Shown here: piece after piece, positions 51,538 to 63,814 of the stretch
Layout of the letters: the number at the start of each line of letters is the position of its first letter
Position numbering within the stretch: the first letter of the stretch is position 1
Assembly (NCBI GenBank): GCA_003212625.1
Contig: QCPI01000001.1
Span: forward strand, 124,001-188,000
DNA length: 64,000 nucleotides
Reading direction: 5' to 3'
From: Prochlorococcus sp. AG-436-J02
Lineage (GTDB): Bacteria; Cyanobacteriota; Cyanobacteriia; PCC-6307; Cyanobiaceae
Translations under genes and position numbers: made by a program
The notes under the pieces: generated by a model
What the model was told of the DNA's origin: nothing
Databases searched by the model: none
Seen by the model: only the letters and a program-made list of their open reading frames with translations

Positions 51538-52485
51538 TTATAAACGTAACAATTCCATTATTAATGTAAAAAATAGGATCCAAATGAATTCAAGTCTAAG
51601 ACTTAGATTAAGGATCCTTTTTATTGAATCTACAGTTGCTATTGGATAAGATTTTGCTATTAACGGTTTTAATTTTTTTGTGCCTTTGTAATAATTTACC
51701 CCACCCATCCTGACTTCGGCACAATAGGCAAATATTGCTTCGGAAATTCCTGAGTTTGGAGAAGAATCAATTATTCCATCCTTCCAAGCTAGACGGATAG
51801 TTTTTAAAATTGATTGTTTTGGTTTGCAGCAAAAAGGAAGCGTTATTAATACAAATCTTGATGGAATCCATGTCATGAAATCATCCAGTTTTGCTCCAGT
51901 GAATCCAAGCCATTTTAATTTCCCTTCTTTATATCCCAGCATGGAATCAATAGTGCTTGATGCTTTAAAGATCCATGCCATTGTTAATGGACCTGGCATG
52001 AATTGATTAAATTTCCAAAAAGCAGTTCCTATAAACATCCAGAATAATGGAGCAAAAATACCATCTACAGAATTTTCACTTGCTGTTTCTGCTGAGGCTC
52101 TAAGGATCTCATGTTTATTTAAATTCTCAACATCTCTGCCAACTATATAACTTAATTTATGTTTTATCTTATTCATTTCATCTCTAGTATTTTTATGACT
52201 AATTGAATTGATAATCTCATAGATGCTTTTATTTAGACTTCTTGAAGCAAGTGAACTACTTAAAACAAAGGCAAATAATAATTTAATAAGAATAGGATTT
52301 TTTGGTTCATAGAATAAAAACAATCTTTCTATAATCCATCCAGTTATTCCACTTGAGGATACGACTGTAAATGTAATTATTGCACCTGCAATATATAATT
52401 TAAATATATTTTTTTTTGCTACTCGTTCAGCTAACCCTTTCAAGAAATGAATCATGGCACCCATAAATTGAACTGGGTGTGGCAA
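51538..52485 (-). CDS. cbiB: adenosylcobinamide-phosphate synthase
   Basis: HPVQFMGAMIHFLK, ASAETASENSVDGIFAPLFW, DDFMTWIPSR. Confidence 0.9.
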   Translation of the reverse strand: MPHPVQFMGAMIHFLKGLAERVAKKNIFKLYIAGAIITFTVVSSSGITGWIIERLFLFYEPKNPILIKLLFAFVLSSSLASRSLNKSIYEIINSISHKNTRDEMNKIKHKLSYIVGRDVENLNKHEILRASAETASENSVDGIFAPLFWMFIGTAFWKFNQFMPGPLTMAWIFKASSTIDSMLGYKEGKLKWLGFTGAKLDDFMTWIPSRFVLITLPFCCKPKQSILKTIRLAWKDGIIDSSPNSGISEAIFAYCAEVRMGGVNYYKGTKKLKPLIAKSYPIATVDSIKRILNLSLRLEFIWILFFTLIMELLRL

Positions 52486-52550
52486 TCTTTTGGGATCACC
52501 TATTAAAAGATCAAGAATGGCAGCAACTAAGATTAAGTTAATGATATGTT

Positions 52551-53570
<1,020 letters not shown>

Positions 53571-53675
53571 TTAAGAATGAGCTTACGAAATAAAGTGCTA
53601 TTGAAACCACTTTCATTGATATATTTTTTTGACTATCAAGACAATTTAATTAATTAGAACAACAAAATTCTCAGA

Positions 53676-54278
53676 TTAACTTTCACTTGGATGAGTGATT
53701 ACTCGGTCGATTAGGCCATAATTTTTTGCTTCTTCCGCGCTTAAAAAATAATCACGATCAGTATCTTTTTCTATTTTTTCAAATGTTTGTCCTGTCATCT
53801 CTGCCATTGATTTATTGAGCATTTCTTTTATTCGCAGAATCTCACGCGCTTCAATCTCTATGTCGCTGGCTTGTCTTTGAGCAGTTCCACCAAGTGGCTG
53901 GTGAATCATGATTCTGCTATGAGGGAGTGCAAGCCGTTTGCCTTTTGTTCCTGCAGACAACAAAAAAGCACCCATTGAGGCCGCTAAACCAACACAAATG
54001 GTTACTAAGTCGCTTTTTACATATTTCATCGTGTCATAGATAGCTAAACCAGCTGTTACTGAGCCTCCTGGACTATTGATATATAAATAAATAGGTTTGC
54101 TGCTGTCTTCAGAATCAAGATAAAGCATTTGGGCTACAAGGCTATTTGCAATTCCGTCATTGACTTCTTGTCCGAGGAATAGAATTCTCTCTGCACCAAG
54201 TCTTGTATATATATCTACCCATCTTTCGAATTGACTTCCTGGAAGACGGTATGGAACGCTTGGAGTACCTATTGGCAT
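53676..54278 (-). CDS. clpP: ATP-dependent Clp protease proteolytic subunit (ClpP3-like)
   Basis: Catalytic [16 protein letters not shown] Ser retained; [10 protein letters not shown] His. Confidence 0.95.
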   Translation of the reverse strand: MPIGTPSVPYRLPGSQFERWVDIYTRLGAERILFLGQEVNDGIANSLVAQMLYLDSEDSSKPIYLYINSPGGSVTAGLAIYDTMKYVKSDLVTICVGLAASMGAFLLSAGTKGKRLALPHSRIMIHQPLGGTAQRQASDIEIEAREILRIKEMLNKSMAEMTGQTFEKIEKDTDRDYFLSAEEAKNYGLIDRVITHPSES

Positions 54279-54344
54279 GATTAATTAATGTTGAATGATT
54301 AATGTGAAAGATTTAAAAATAATTTTTTAATAAATTCAGATTGA

Positions 54345-55019
54345 TTATTTGGGGAAAACTTTCTCACTTGGTAAGTCTTTTCTACTAGTAAGAACTCTAT
54401 CTATGACTCCATATTCTACGGCCTCTTGAGGGTTTAGATAGCTCATTCGATCGGAGTCTTTTGATAATTGATCTACTGATCTTCCAGTGTTTTGGCTAAG
54501 GATTTCTAACATTGCTTTTTTATTATGTATGACTTCCTTTGCTCTGATTTGAATGTCAGTTGCTTGACCTTGCGCCCCACTTCTGGGCTGATGAAGAACA
54601 ATTGAAGCATGTGGTAAGGCCGCTCTTTGTCCTTTGGTCCCAGCAGAGAGAATTACTGCTGCTGTTCCCATTGCTTGACCAATGCAAATTGTGTGAACAG
54701 GAGGCTTGACATATCTCAGAGTGTCGCAGATTGCGAATGCTTCTGTTTCAAATCCAATTGCATCACCTGTATACCAACTTGTTCCAGTTGAGTTTATATA
54801 GAAATAAATAGGTTTTTCAGAATTATCAAATTCCAGAAAAAGAAGTTGAGCAATAATTAGTTCAGTTACATCCATCCCCAGTTGCCTTTTGGCATCATCA
54901 TCGGAAAATAATGGCAAGCCTAAATAAACTATCCTTTCTTTCAAAAGAAGTGAGGGTAAATCAGGAGGTGGAGTTCTCATTACGGCTGAATCGCCATAAT
55001 AAGGTTGAGATGCAGTCAT
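54345..55019 (-). CDS. clpR: Clp protease proteolytic-core subunit without catalytic Ser (ClpR)
   Basis: CIGQAMGTAAVILSAG has Gly at the active Ser position; adjacent to clpP3-like gene. Confidence 0.88.
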   Translation of the reverse strand: MTASQPYYGDSAVMRTPPPDLPSLLLKERIVYLGLPLFSDDDAKRQLGMDVTELIIAQLLFLEFDNSEKPIYFYINSTGTSWYTGDAIGFETEAFAICDTLRYVKPPVHTICIGQAMGTAAVILSAGTKGQRAALPHASIVLHQPRSGAQGQATDIQIRAKEVIHNKKAMLEILSQNTGRSVDQLSKDSDRMSYLNPQEAVEYGVIDRVLTSRKDLPSEKVFPK

Positions 55020-55057
55020 ATGAAGTTAAGTCTTCTTGGATTTGAGCCTAGCTAGAT

Positions 55058-56167
55058 CTAGCCTTGAGATGCTTTTGTTGTTTCAAATTTGTTCGGGGGC
55101 TGATCATTGGAAGCTTTACTAAAAACCATTCTGCCTGTCGGTGTTTGTAATGCTCCCGTAACAACAACTTCGATCCTTTTACCTATCCATTGGAGACCCT
55201 CTTCGATAACTACCATTGTGCCATCTTCAAGATAAGCAATACCCTGAGAATTTTCCTTACCTTCTCGAACTACTTTTAAATTTAACTTTTCACCAGGTTG
55301 AACTTCAGGCCTGACAGCAAGAACTAGATCACTTAGGTTTAAAACTTTTATTTCTTGTACTTGAGCTACTTGAGATAGGTTGTAATCAACAGTGATTAAT
55401 ATTCCTGAAATGTCTGAGGTTAATTTTAAAAGAATTTCATCAGTTCCCTTCCCTGCGTATTTTGTACTATTTATAACCAATCTTCTTCCATAACTTTCTC
55501 TCAATTGGTTTAGTAATTTTAAACCTCTTCTACCTTTTGCTCTTTTTTCATTATTACTTGAGTCAGCTAGTTTTTGTAGTTCATCAATAACAGAATGGGC
55601 TACAATGATTTGTCCCTCGATTAAACCAAATTTCAGCAGAGCTTGAATTCGACCATCAATTATTACACTTGTATCTAAAACTTTTGCTGTTGCTGGAGTG
55701 AGTATTCCATCTGCAACTAATAAGGATTCAGTGCTATTTGGATTAAAAAGTCGTAAAACTGTTCTGCCGTGAACATCAGCAAGATTATATCCAAGTACTC
55801 CGAAAAAAATATTGCTAAGCAAAGCAAAAATAGGTTTTACAAAAAATAATTCAGTGGGTAATGGTAGAAGTAGTACAGGCACTAATAAAAGGGTCGCTAT
55901 TATCAGGCCAAGAACTATCCCAACAGCTCTGCTTACTAGCAGATCAGTGGGCATAGTTCGTATGCTTTTATTTAACTTATTTCTAAATTGTTGAAATAGA
56001 AAGGCTATTAAAAGACCTATTAGAGCTGTTAATCCTGATAAAGCAATTTTGAAATTTTTTAGATTAGTTATTTGATCTAAAGTTTCTTGAGGTAACCAAT
56101 TCACTCCAATCCAACCGGTGATGGCACCTGAAATAAGAAATAAAACCAGAGTAACTAAGTCTGCCAT
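55058..56167 (-). CDS. PIN/TRAM-domain membrane protein (YacL-like)
   Basis: Four N-terminal TMs, KVLDTSVIIDGRIQALLKFG PIN motif, C-terminal TRAM-like region. Confidence 0.88.
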   Translation of the reverse strand: MADLVTLVLFLISGAITGWIGVNWLPQETLDQITNLKNFKIALSGLTALIGLLIAFLFQQFRNKLNKSIRTMPTDLLVSRAVGIVLGLIIATLLLVPVLLLPLPTELFFVKPIFALLSNIFFGVLGYNLADVHGRTVLRLFNPNSTESLLVADGILTPATAKVLDTSVIIDGRIQALLKFGLIEGQIIVAHSVIDELQKLADSSNNEKRAKGRRGLKLLNQLRESYGRRLVINSTKYAGKGTDEILLKLTSDISGILITVDYNLSQVAQVQEIKVLNLSDLVLAVRPEVQPGEKLNLKVVREGKENSQGIAYLEDGTMVVIEEGLQWIGKRIEVVVTGALQTPTGRMVFSKASNDQPPNKFETTKASQG

Positions 56168-56275
56168 ATATTCAGGTTATGCTCGCTTCTCGTTTTTTTC
56201 TAAAGCTTTATCTATTTTCAAAGATTTAGATTGTAAAAATGACCATTTATTTGGATTTGTATATTTAGTGCTCAA

Positions 56276-57505
56276 ATGGTAATCCCCCCAAGAAGTGCAT
56301 ATGTGCATATACCTTTTTGCCATAAAAGATGTTTTTACTGTGATTTTTCTATTATCCCTCTAGGTAATAGCGCTGAAATTCCAGGCAGTCCAGGGATAAC
56401 TTCTATTAACGCATATTTGGATTTGCTTCATAGAGAGATCTCAATTGCTCCTATAGGTCCTGCTCTATCAACTGTCTATTTAGGGGGCGGAACGCCTTCG
56501 TTATTGAATAAAAAAGAGGTGGGGGATTTATTGAATAAACTTCAAAAAAAGTTTGGATTTCAGGATGGAGCAGAGATAACTATGGAGGTTGATCCAGCAA
56601 CATTTCTAGAAAATGATCTTAAAGGATATTTAGAAATTGGTATCAATAGATTGAGCTTGGGAGGTCAGTCTTTCGATGACAGTACTTTGGCTTCAATAGG
56701 GAGAAATCATAATCGAACACAATTAATAGAGGCTTGTAATTGGTTAAATAATTTTTTTAAAAATGGAATTTTAAGAAGCTGGAGTCTTGATTTGATTCAA
56801 AATCTTCCAGGGTTAACCGTTGATAAGTGGGTTGAAGAGTTAGACCAAGCAGTTAAGACTGAAGCTCCTCATTTATCAATTTATGACTTAACTATTGAAC
56901 CAGAGACTGTGTTTGGAAGAATGCACAAAAAGGGTAATTTGAATATTCCACTTGAATCTGTGGCTCAAAAAATAGATTTGGAAACTAACAGATATCTTAA
57001 AAATATGGGTTTTTCTCGATACGAGATCTCAAGTTATTCTTTGCCTGGTCATGCCTCTCGTCATAATCGTATGTATTGGAGTGGTTCTGGCTGGTGGGGT
57101 TTTGGGATGGGTGCAACAAGTGCTCCTTGGGGAAAGAGATTTTCTAGGCCTAGAACAATTGCTGGTTATAAAAAATGGGTTGAGCAACAAGAAAGTCATT
57201 TGTTAGAGAAAACTTTATTTATTGAGGAATCAATTCCAATGCCATTGGATGAACTATTGATGATTGGTCTTCGAAGACGTGAAGGTGTTCATTTAGAGGA
57301 GCTGGCCAAAAAATCTGGATGGACACAAAAAGAATGCAATGCAAATTTGCAATTATTGGATAATTATTGGTTTCCTTTTTTAAAGGAAGGATATCTATTG
57401 AGAAAAAATGGAAGATATTATTTGAGTGACCCTAAGGGGATGCAGATTAGCAATCAGATTTTGATTCAGATGTTTTTGTGGTGGGATTCTCTTGAATTAG
57501 ATTAG
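56276..57505 (+). CDS. hemW: radical SAM HemW/HemN-like protein
   Basis: [51 protein letters not shown]. Confidence 0.92.
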   Translation: MVIPPRSAYVHIPFCHKRCFYCDFSIIPLGNSAEIPGSPGITSINAYLDLLHREISIAPIGPALSTVYLGGGTPSLLNKKEVGDLLNKLQKKFGFQDGAEITMEVDPATFLENDLKGYLEIGINRLSLGGQSFDDSTLASIGRNHNRTQLIEACNWLNNFFKNGILRSWSLDLIQNLPGLTVDKWVEELDQAVKTEAPHLSIYDLTIEPETVFGRMHKKGNLNIPLESVAQKIDLETNRYLKNMGFSRYEISSYSLPGHASRHNRMYWSGSGWWGFGMGATSAPWGKRFSRPRTIAGYKKWVEQQESHLLEKTLFIEESIPMPLDELLMIGLRRREGVHLEELAKKSGWTQKECNANLQLLDNYWFPFLKEGYLLRKNGRYYLSDPKGMQISNQILIQMFLWWDSLELD

Positions 57506-58265
57506 TCAATTGAATCCATTTTTTTAAAGCATCGATGCAAAGTTCTCTTCCTGCTAATAAAGGCTTTGCAAAAGGAGGCTGTTCAATTGAAAGGCCAAGA
57601 ATATCAGCTGTAACTCTTACTTGCCCATCGCAATCTGTCCCTGCACCAATTCCAATTACAGGAATGGTTAAATGTTTTCTTAATCTGCTAGCAATTTCTC
57701 CTGGAATATGTTCTAGAACTATTGCAAAACATCCTGATGCTTCAAGCATTTTGGAATCTTCAAGAATTTTATCTTGACTTTCTTTATCTCTTGCTTGAGA
57801 TTTATAACCAAGTTGATGAACTGATTGCGGAGTTAAGCCAAGGTGGCCCATTACAGGGATTCCCATCCTTACAAGTCTTTTAATTACTAATAAAGTCTCA
57901 GGTTCTGCTCCTTCAAGCTTCACAGCTGATGCACAGGAGTTTTTCAGGAGAGTTCCAGCAGCTTCAACAGCTTTCTCTTCTCCACATTGATAACTTAGGA
58001 AAGGTAGATCACAAACTACTAATGGTTGTTTTGATAGTGGTTTACTAAAACCTCTACATACAGCCTTTGTGTGGTGCAGCATTTGATCAAGTGTGACGGG
58101 AAGAGTGGTTGCATGCCCTAAAACAACCATTCCAAGTGAATCTCCAACTAGAACTACATCAGCACCTGAGGCTTCTACTATTGAGGATGAGATAGCATCC
58201 CAAGCAGTTAATACAGTTATCTGTTTGCCCAACTTCTTAAAACGAACCAATTCTGTGGTTTGCAT
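57447..58265 (-). CDS. panB: 3-methyl-2-oxobutanoate hydroxymethyltransferase
   Basis: [53 protein letters not shown]. Confidence 0.95.
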   Translation of the reverse strand: MQTTELVRFKKLGKQITVLTAWDAISSSIVEASGADVVLVGDSLGMVVLGHATTLPVTLDQMLHHTKAVCRGFSKPLSKQPLVVCDLPFLSYQCGEEKAVEAAGTLLKNSCASAVKLEGAEPETLLVIKRLVRMGIPVMGHLGLTPQSVHQLGYKSQARDKESQDKILEDSKMLEASGCFAIVLEHIPGEIASRLRKHLTIPVIGIGAGTDCDGQVRVTADILGLSIEQPPFAKPLLAGRELCIDALKKWIQLTNLIQENPTTKTSESKSDC

Positions 58266-58307
58266 TTAATTCTTTATAACGTGGTTAGCTATTGCTAGAA
58301 TGTTTTT

Positions 58308-58401
58308 GACTCGGCCCCATGCGGCTGTGACGCCTAAACCTGGTCAGGACCGGAAGGTAGCAGCCACATTGGATGCTCAAAGCAGGCGTGGACTCCGGGT
58401 C
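58308..58401 (+). ncRNA. ffs: signal recognition particle RNA (4.5S-type)
   Basis: Conserved GGTCAGGACCGGAAGGTAGCAGCC apical domain; terminal stem GACTCGG/CCGGGTC. Confidence 0.93.
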
Positions 58402-58427
58402 ACCTTAATCAAGCACTTTAATAAATC

Positions 58428-59537
58428 TCAACGATTTTGTCTTAGACGTAAAAACTCTGGTATAGAGGCCCCTGCTTCCTTAGCTTCAGATTGTTCATAA
58501 AGAGATTGAGGCGAAAGTCTTGATCTATTTCTATCATTTGAATAAATTTGATTACTATCAAATCCAGTCGCAATCACGGTTACTTGAATTTCACCTTCAA
58601 GTTTTTCATCAACAACTGTACCTACAATGATATTTGCTTCTGGATCTACTACATCTGATATAACCTCAGAAGCAGAAGTCATATCTTCCAGAGTCATATC
58701 TTTCCCTCCAGTTATGTTTATTACACAGCCTTTTGCACCATCTATTCGAGCAGCTTCGAGCAGAGGACTATTAATTGCTGCTTGAGCAGCTTCTAGAGCT
58801 CTTGATCTCCCTGAACCTAAACCAATTCCTAAAAGTGCGGTACCAGCTTCCGTCATTACAGATCTAACATCAGCGAAATCTACATTGACTAATCCTGGAC
58901 ATGTAATGATATCGCTTATCCCCTGGACTCCTTTCATTAGAACATCGTCAGCGCTTCTAAAGGCTTCTTGCAAAGGTGCTCCTGAAATCACGTCCTTAAG
59001 TCTGTCGTTTGGTATGACAATTAAAGTGTCTACATTTTCTGCAAGCCTTGCTATGCCTTCATCAGCTTGCCTTAAACGACGTTTCCCTTCAAAACTAAAT
59101 GGCTTGGTAACTATCCCAACTGTAAGCGCACCACTCTCTTTAGCAACCTGTGCAACTACTGGTGCTGCTCCTGTTCCAGTTCCTCCTCCCATTCCAGCGG
59201 CAATAAATACTAGGTCTACACCTTCCAAGGCTTGTTGAAGATCAGTTCTTGATTCCTCTGCTGCCTTTTGTCCAATACTTGGATTGCCTCCTGCTCCAAG
59301 ACCTCTTGTTAAACTTTGACCTAGCTGAACTCTATGAGTTGCAGATGATTGGATCAGAGCTTGAGCATCAGTATTGAGAACTCGATAAGTAACACCATCA
59401 AGATCACTATTGATCATTCGGTTGACGGCATTACTTCCTCCACCCCCAACACCAATAACCTCTATACGTGCAGATTGACTGGGTAGGATTCCTTCATCCA
59501 TGTTGAAACTAGATTTGCTTCCAATTCCCATCACCAT
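58428..59537 (-). CDS. ftsZ: cell division protein FtsZ
   Basis: [35 protein letters not shown] tubulin signature. Confidence 0.98.
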   Translation of the reverse strand: MVMGIGSKSSFNMDEGILPSQSARIEVIGVGGGGSNAVNRMINSDLDGVTYRVLNTDAQALIQSSATHRVQLGQSLTRGLGAGGNPSIGQKAAEESRTDLQQALEGVDLVFIAAGMGGGTGTGAAPVVAQVAKESGALTVGIVTKPFSFEGKRRLRQADEGIARLAENVDTLIVIPNDRLKDVISGAPLQEAFRSADDVLMKGVQGISDIITCPGLVNVDFADVRSVMTEAGTALLGIGLGSGRSRALEAAQAAINSPLLEAARIDGAKGCVINITGGKDMTLEDMTSASEVISDVVDPEANIIVGTVVDEKLEGEIQVTVIATGFDSNQIYSNDRNRSRLSPQSLYEQSEAKEAGASIPEFLRLRQNR

Positions 59538-59694
59538 ATTCAGGATTAGAACTCTTTTTGGGCATTATGAACATCATCCATGGTTTCTGTTGGTTTATTG
59601 GTATAAATTGATTAAGAAATTAATTTCTATAAATGTAAGAAAATCGCTCACAATTCCTTGAAAATTTATCAAAAATCATGTTATAGCAATGCTT

Positions 59695-60528
59695 TTACTC
59701 TTCTTCGAGCACTGTTTTTTCGATTTTTAATATTGGTTTGCTTGGATCTTTAAGGTCCACGATTTTTACTTTTGTGTTGATTAAAAGATTTGGTAATGAT
59801 TGTTGTAGCTGGTTGAGCTTATTAATTTGTTCGATTAATCGATCAGTATCAGAGCCTAAAAGAACTGAATTGAAGTATTCTGTTTTTATGATGATTTCTT
59901 GAAGAGGATTGATTTTGATTTGTTGAAGAGGGCTTTGAAGCAATAATCTATTTTTTATTATTAAAATGATGTCATTTCTTTTATTTTGATTCCAATTATC
60001 TATGAATAATTTTATTTTATTTTTTTTTGATTGATTTACAAATTGAAGTGGTATCCAAGATCCTTCAATATCAATCATCCCTTTCTCAATATTTTTAGAA
60101 AGTAATCGATTTGCAAAAGCAATTGGCTCTCTTTCAATAATATTTAAATGTATTTCAGGTGGAAAAAACTTACGACTGACTGAAATGTCTTTAATTGGAA
60201 GCTTGTTTATTAAATGATATTCAATTTCTTTTGGATTTAATTCCAACAAATTTTTAGGATAAAAAATACTAGTGTTTTTTTGAATATCATTTTTTGTTAA
60301 CCCAGAAAGACCTTTTATTTTAGTTTGCTCAAAACTTATTGGCCTCCAAGCTTGGTTTATAAACGTGAGAAAAAGCAAAATTGAAGAACTTGAAAAAAAA
60401 AGTAATTGCCAAAGTTCAATTAGAAAACTTTTGTTTTTAAAAATATTAGAGACTTTTCTTGTTGATAGTACTTTCTTTTTATTTCGTTTGAGGCGTTGTC
60501 TTCTGGTGTTTGATTTCAAAGGTCGCAT
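59695..60528 (-). CDS. ftsQ: FtsQ/POTRA-domain cell division protein
   Basis: Basic N-terminus, single TM, POTRA-like region; immediately upstream of ftsZ. Confidence 0.75.
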   Translation of the reverse strand: MRPLKSNTRRQRLKRNKKKVLSTRKVSNIFKNKSFLIELWQLLFFSSSSILLFLTFINQAWRPISFEQTKIKGLSGLTKNDIQKNTSIFYPKNLLELNPKEIEYHLINKLPIKDISVSRKFFPPEIHLNIIEREPIAFANRLLSKNIEKGMIDIEGSWIPLQFVNQSKKNKIKLFIDNWNQNKRNDIILIIKNRLLLQSPLQQIKINPLQEIIIKTEYFNSVLLGSDTDRLIEQINKLNQLQQSLPNLLINTKVKIVDLKDPSKPILKIEKTVLEEE

Positions 60529-60926
60529 CTTGCTTTAGACATAAGTTGATCCATCCATAGTCGAGCTCTTTCGGCATCAGAAAAAGGAACATCTATTTCA
60601 TTTCCAGAACCAACAAGTCTAAGTCGACAACGTCCTTGTGATTCTTTTGTTAAAGGTGCTTCTCCTGAGCTAAGAGCCATTAGCTCAACCATTTCTAATT
60701 TTTTAACTTCGAAAATTGCTTCTTCCTTGAACTTGCCAGCTTCAAAGCTACTCCAGCATAAAAATCCATCTTTTAACCGAGCAGCCCCTGTCCCATCAAG
60801 CTTGGCCAGCTCTGAACCTTTAGCCCAAATCAGATAGAGGCTTTGCCGTCTTCTCTCTAACCAGCCAAGAGCAGTTATAAGAATAAAGACCATTAATAAT
60901 GGCAACCAAAGGAGACCGTGAATCAT
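60516..60926 (-). CDS. hypothetical membrane-anchored protein (136 aa)
   Basis: N-terminal TM, conserved-looking soluble domain; between ddl and ftsQ. Confidence 0.65.
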   Translation of the reverse strand: MIHGLLWLPLLMVFILITALGWLERRRQSLYLIWAKGSELAKLDGTGAARLKDGFLCWSSFEAGKFKEEAIFEVKKLEMVELMALSSGEAPLTKESQGRCRLRLVGSGNEIDVPFSDAERARLWMDQLMSKARCDL

Positions 60927-60961
60927 TTTTTGAAAAAGAGATATAAAGATGCCATCTTTAA

Positions 60962-62023
60962 TTATTCTCTTGCTATTTCTATGAGACTAGCAACAAGTTT
61001 TTCTAGTTTTAATCCAGAAGCTTCCCATAACATTGGATACATACTTGTATTTGTAAAACCAGGCAGCGTATTAACTTCATTTATATACACTTTTTGTGCA
61101 CTTTCTTCATAGAAGAAATCTACTCTGGCTAGGCCATAAGCATTTATTACTTTACAAGCCTGAATAGCTAATTTTTTTATATGATTAGAAATTTCAGTAT
61201 TTAAATCAGCCGGGATAATTATTTTACTTTGACCTTGATTATATTTTGCTTCATAATTGTACCAATCACTTTGGAATTTAACTTCGCCAATTATGGATGT
61301 ATTCATAATAGATTTCCCTAATACTGCGCATTCAAGTTCTCTTCCATTTATATGCTTTTCTATAATTATTCTGTGATCAAAGGAGGCTGCGTTATTAATT
61401 CCATTTAGTAGTTCTTTTTCAGAGTATGCTTTTGTGATGCCAATAGACGAACCTAAATTAGCTGGCTTTATAAAACAAGGAAAATTAATTGTTTTGCCTA
61501 TATTCTTAATCAAAGATTGAATATACTTAGTATTTTGAATATTTTTCTTTTCTAAACTTATATAAGGAGCTTGTGGAAGATTAAAAGATTCAAATATAGA
61601 TTTCATTGCTATTTTATCCATTCCTAAAGATGAACCCAGTAATCCAGAACCTACAAAAGGTTTTCCAGTTAATTTAAATAATCCTTGAATGACACCATCT
61701 TCTCCATTTGGTCCATGTAATGTAGGGAACCAAATATCAATTTCCTCGTTTATTTTTGGCAAATTAATAAGCTTGTTTGATGGTTCCTTCCCTGAAACCT
61801 TATCAATTAGATCTTTTTCATTCTCAAGAATAATTGATTTTGATGATTTCAAATCCCACCAGAATCCAGACTTATCTATATAAATAGGCATTGTAATGTA
61901 ATATTTTTTATTACCTGAACTATTCAAAGCAGCAAAAATATTTCTTGCCGATTTTATTGATACTTCGTGCTCACTAGATTTACCCCCAAAAATAAGTCCT
62001 ATAACTAATTTATTAATTGCCAT
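60962..62023 (-). CDS. ddl: D-alanine--D-alanine ligase
   Basis: GLIFGGKSSEHEVSIKSARNI, LHGPNGEDGVIQGL, YINEVNTLPGFTNTSMYP. Confidence 0.96.
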   Translation of the reverse strand: MAINKLVIGLIFGGKSSEHEVSIKSARNIFAALNSSGNKKYYITMPIYIDKSGFWWDLKSSKSIILENEKDLIDKVSGKEPSNKLINLPKINEEIDIWFPTLHGPNGEDGVIQGLFKLTGKPFVGSGLLGSSLGMDKIAMKSIFESFNLPQAPYISLEKKNIQNTKYIQSLIKNIGKTINFPCFIKPANLGSSIGITKAYSEKELLNGINNAASFDHRIIIEKHINGRELECAVLGKSIMNTSIIGEVKFQSDWYNYEAKYNQGQSKIIIPADLNTEISNHIKKLAIQACKVINAYGLARVDFFYEESAQKVYINEVNTLPGFTNTSMYPMLWEASGLKLEKLVASLIEIARE

Positions 62024-62065
62024 ATTTTTAATAGAAAATCTATTTTTTTATTTGGATAAAGAAAT

Positions 62066-63457
62066 TTATACTAAAGTACCAGTTAAAGAAAATGCTCGAA
62101 TATCCTTGATTCTTGTTTTTATCAGTTCACCTGGTTTATGTGACTTACCATCTTTTGATGAGCTTGGAAAGAATGTAAGGCGATTTGTGCGAGTTCTTCC
62201 CATTAATTGGGAACTATCTTTGGGATTAATATTCTCTATAAGTATTTCTTGTAATGAGTCTTTGTATCTTAGGTTCTTTTCCTTTGCGATTCCCTCAACT
62301 AAAGAGTTAATTTCTTTAAGTCTTCGGATTTTTATTTCTTCTGGAATTTGATTAGGCCATTTTGCTGCTGGAGTATTTGGTCGAGGAGAGTATGCAGCAG
62401 TATTAACATGATCAAATTTAATATCATCAATTATTGATAAAGTCTCTTCAAATTCTAATTTTGTTTCTCCTGGGAATGCAACAATTGCATCAGCACTAAT
62501 GGAAGACTTAGGCATTTTTTCTTTTATATAGTTTGTAATTGCTTTATAGTCTTGAATTGTATAACCTCTAGCCATTTTCTTTAGTATTTGATTGCTTCCA
62601 CTTTGAAATGGGATATGAAAATGTTCACAAACTTTTGGCAGTTTAGCGCAAACATCTATTAATTTTTTAGTGAAATATCTAGGATGACTAGTTGCAAATC
62701 TAATACGTTCAATTCCATCTATATCATGTATGTATTCTAATAAATATGAGAGTGTTATTTGGTTTAAAATATTATGATCACCAGCTTTAAAATCTCTGCC
62801 ATAAGCATCTATATTTTGGCCTAAAAGAGTTATCTCTTTGTAGCCATTTCTTGCTAAATCTTCTATTTCATTTTTAATAGCATGTGGTGAACGTGATTGC
62901 TCCTTCCCCCTAACTGAAGGAACTACACAATAAGTACAACGTTCATTGCATCCATAAATGATATTAACCCAACCGCAAATAGTACTATCTCTTCTAGCAG
63001 TAGTTATGTCCTCTAATATGTGTAATTCTTCGGTTGCTAAAACTTGCTGTCCATTGTCAACTTGATTAAGCAGAGTTTCTAATCTATTTGCATGCTGTGG
63101 CCCCATTACGAGATCTATTTCTGGGACTCTTCTTAATAGTGCCTCTCCTTCTTGTTGAGCTAAGCAACCCGCAATTATGATCTTTAAATGTGGTAGTAAT
63201 TGTTTTCTGCGTGCTTGCTTTCCCAAATAGCTATAAACTTTTTGTTCGGCATTATCTCGTATCGTACATGTGTTATAGATAATTAGATCAGCTTTTAGTT
63301 CCTCTAGTGCAGGCTGATATCCCATTTTTTGTAATATTCCTGCCATCCTTTCTGAATCTGCTTTATTCATTTGGCAGCCAAAGGTTGTAATCCAATAACT
63401 ACCTCTCAGGTTCTCAATATAAGTGGGTGTTTTTGTTGGGAGTTGTACTGTTGTCAT
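62066..63457 (-). CDS. miaB: tRNA-2-methylthio-N6-dimethylallyladenosine synthase
   Basis: [55 protein letters not shown] region. Confidence 0.95.
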   Translation of the reverse strand: MTTVQLPTKTPTYIENLRGSYWITTFGCQMNKADSERMAGILQKMGYQPALEELKADLIIYNTCTIRDNAEQKVYSYLGKQARRKQLLPHLKIIIAGCLAQQEGEALLRRVPEIDLVMGPQHANRLETLLNQVDNGQQVLATEELHILEDITTARRDSTICGWVNIIYGCNERCTYCVVPSVRGKEQSRSPHAIKNEIEDLARNGYKEITLLGQNIDAYGRDFKAGDHNILNQITLSYLLEYIHDIDGIERIRFATSHPRYFTKKLIDVCAKLPKVCEHFHIPFQSGSNQILKKMARGYTIQDYKAITNYIKEKMPKSSISADAIVAFPGETKLEFEETLSIIDDIKFDHVNTAAYSPRPNTPAAKWPNQIPEEIKIRRLKEINSLVEGIAKEKNLRYKDSLQEILIENINPKDSSQLMGRTRTNRLTFFPSSSKDGKSHKPGELIKTRIKDIRAFSLTGTLV

Positions 63458-63535
63458 TAATAGCTTACTTTTTGTTTTTTCTTGAACTAAAAGAACCTTG
63501 TGAAATTTATGTTAAAAAGTAAATAGTTTCTAAAG

Positions 63536-63608
63536 GGCGAGCGAGGGGATTCGAACCCCCGAATAGCGGCGCCACAAGCCGCTGCCTTAACCACTTGGCG
63601 ACGCCCGC
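63536..63608 (-). tRNA. tRNA-His(GTG)
   Basis: Reverse complement GCGGGCG..GCGGCTTGTGGCGCCGC..GGGGGTTCGAATCCCC..CGCTCGC; anticodon GTG; extra G at -1 (63609). Confidence 0.93.
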
Positions 63609-63814
63609 CTTGTGTCTTTAATCTACCAATTGATTTGTCATTTTGAAATTCTTAAATGACTTTGGTAAACAAATTTTGTCTGTAATTATTGTAGGTAGGA
63701 AGGTTTAAAATATCACTTTTTATATCTTGATCACAACGCAATTGATAGGTATTGCAGTTAGTGTGGAATAAGTACCCGGCTTAATATGACCTCGGGATTG
63801 CAATTTATTCGAAA

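Noticed and set aside
58300-58500. 66-aa ORF on + strand
   Set aside because: Lies on the SRP RNA and the antisense 3' end of ftsZ; a chance open frame.
58885-59238. 117-aa ORF antisense to ftsZ
   Set aside because: Shadow ORF of ftsZ.
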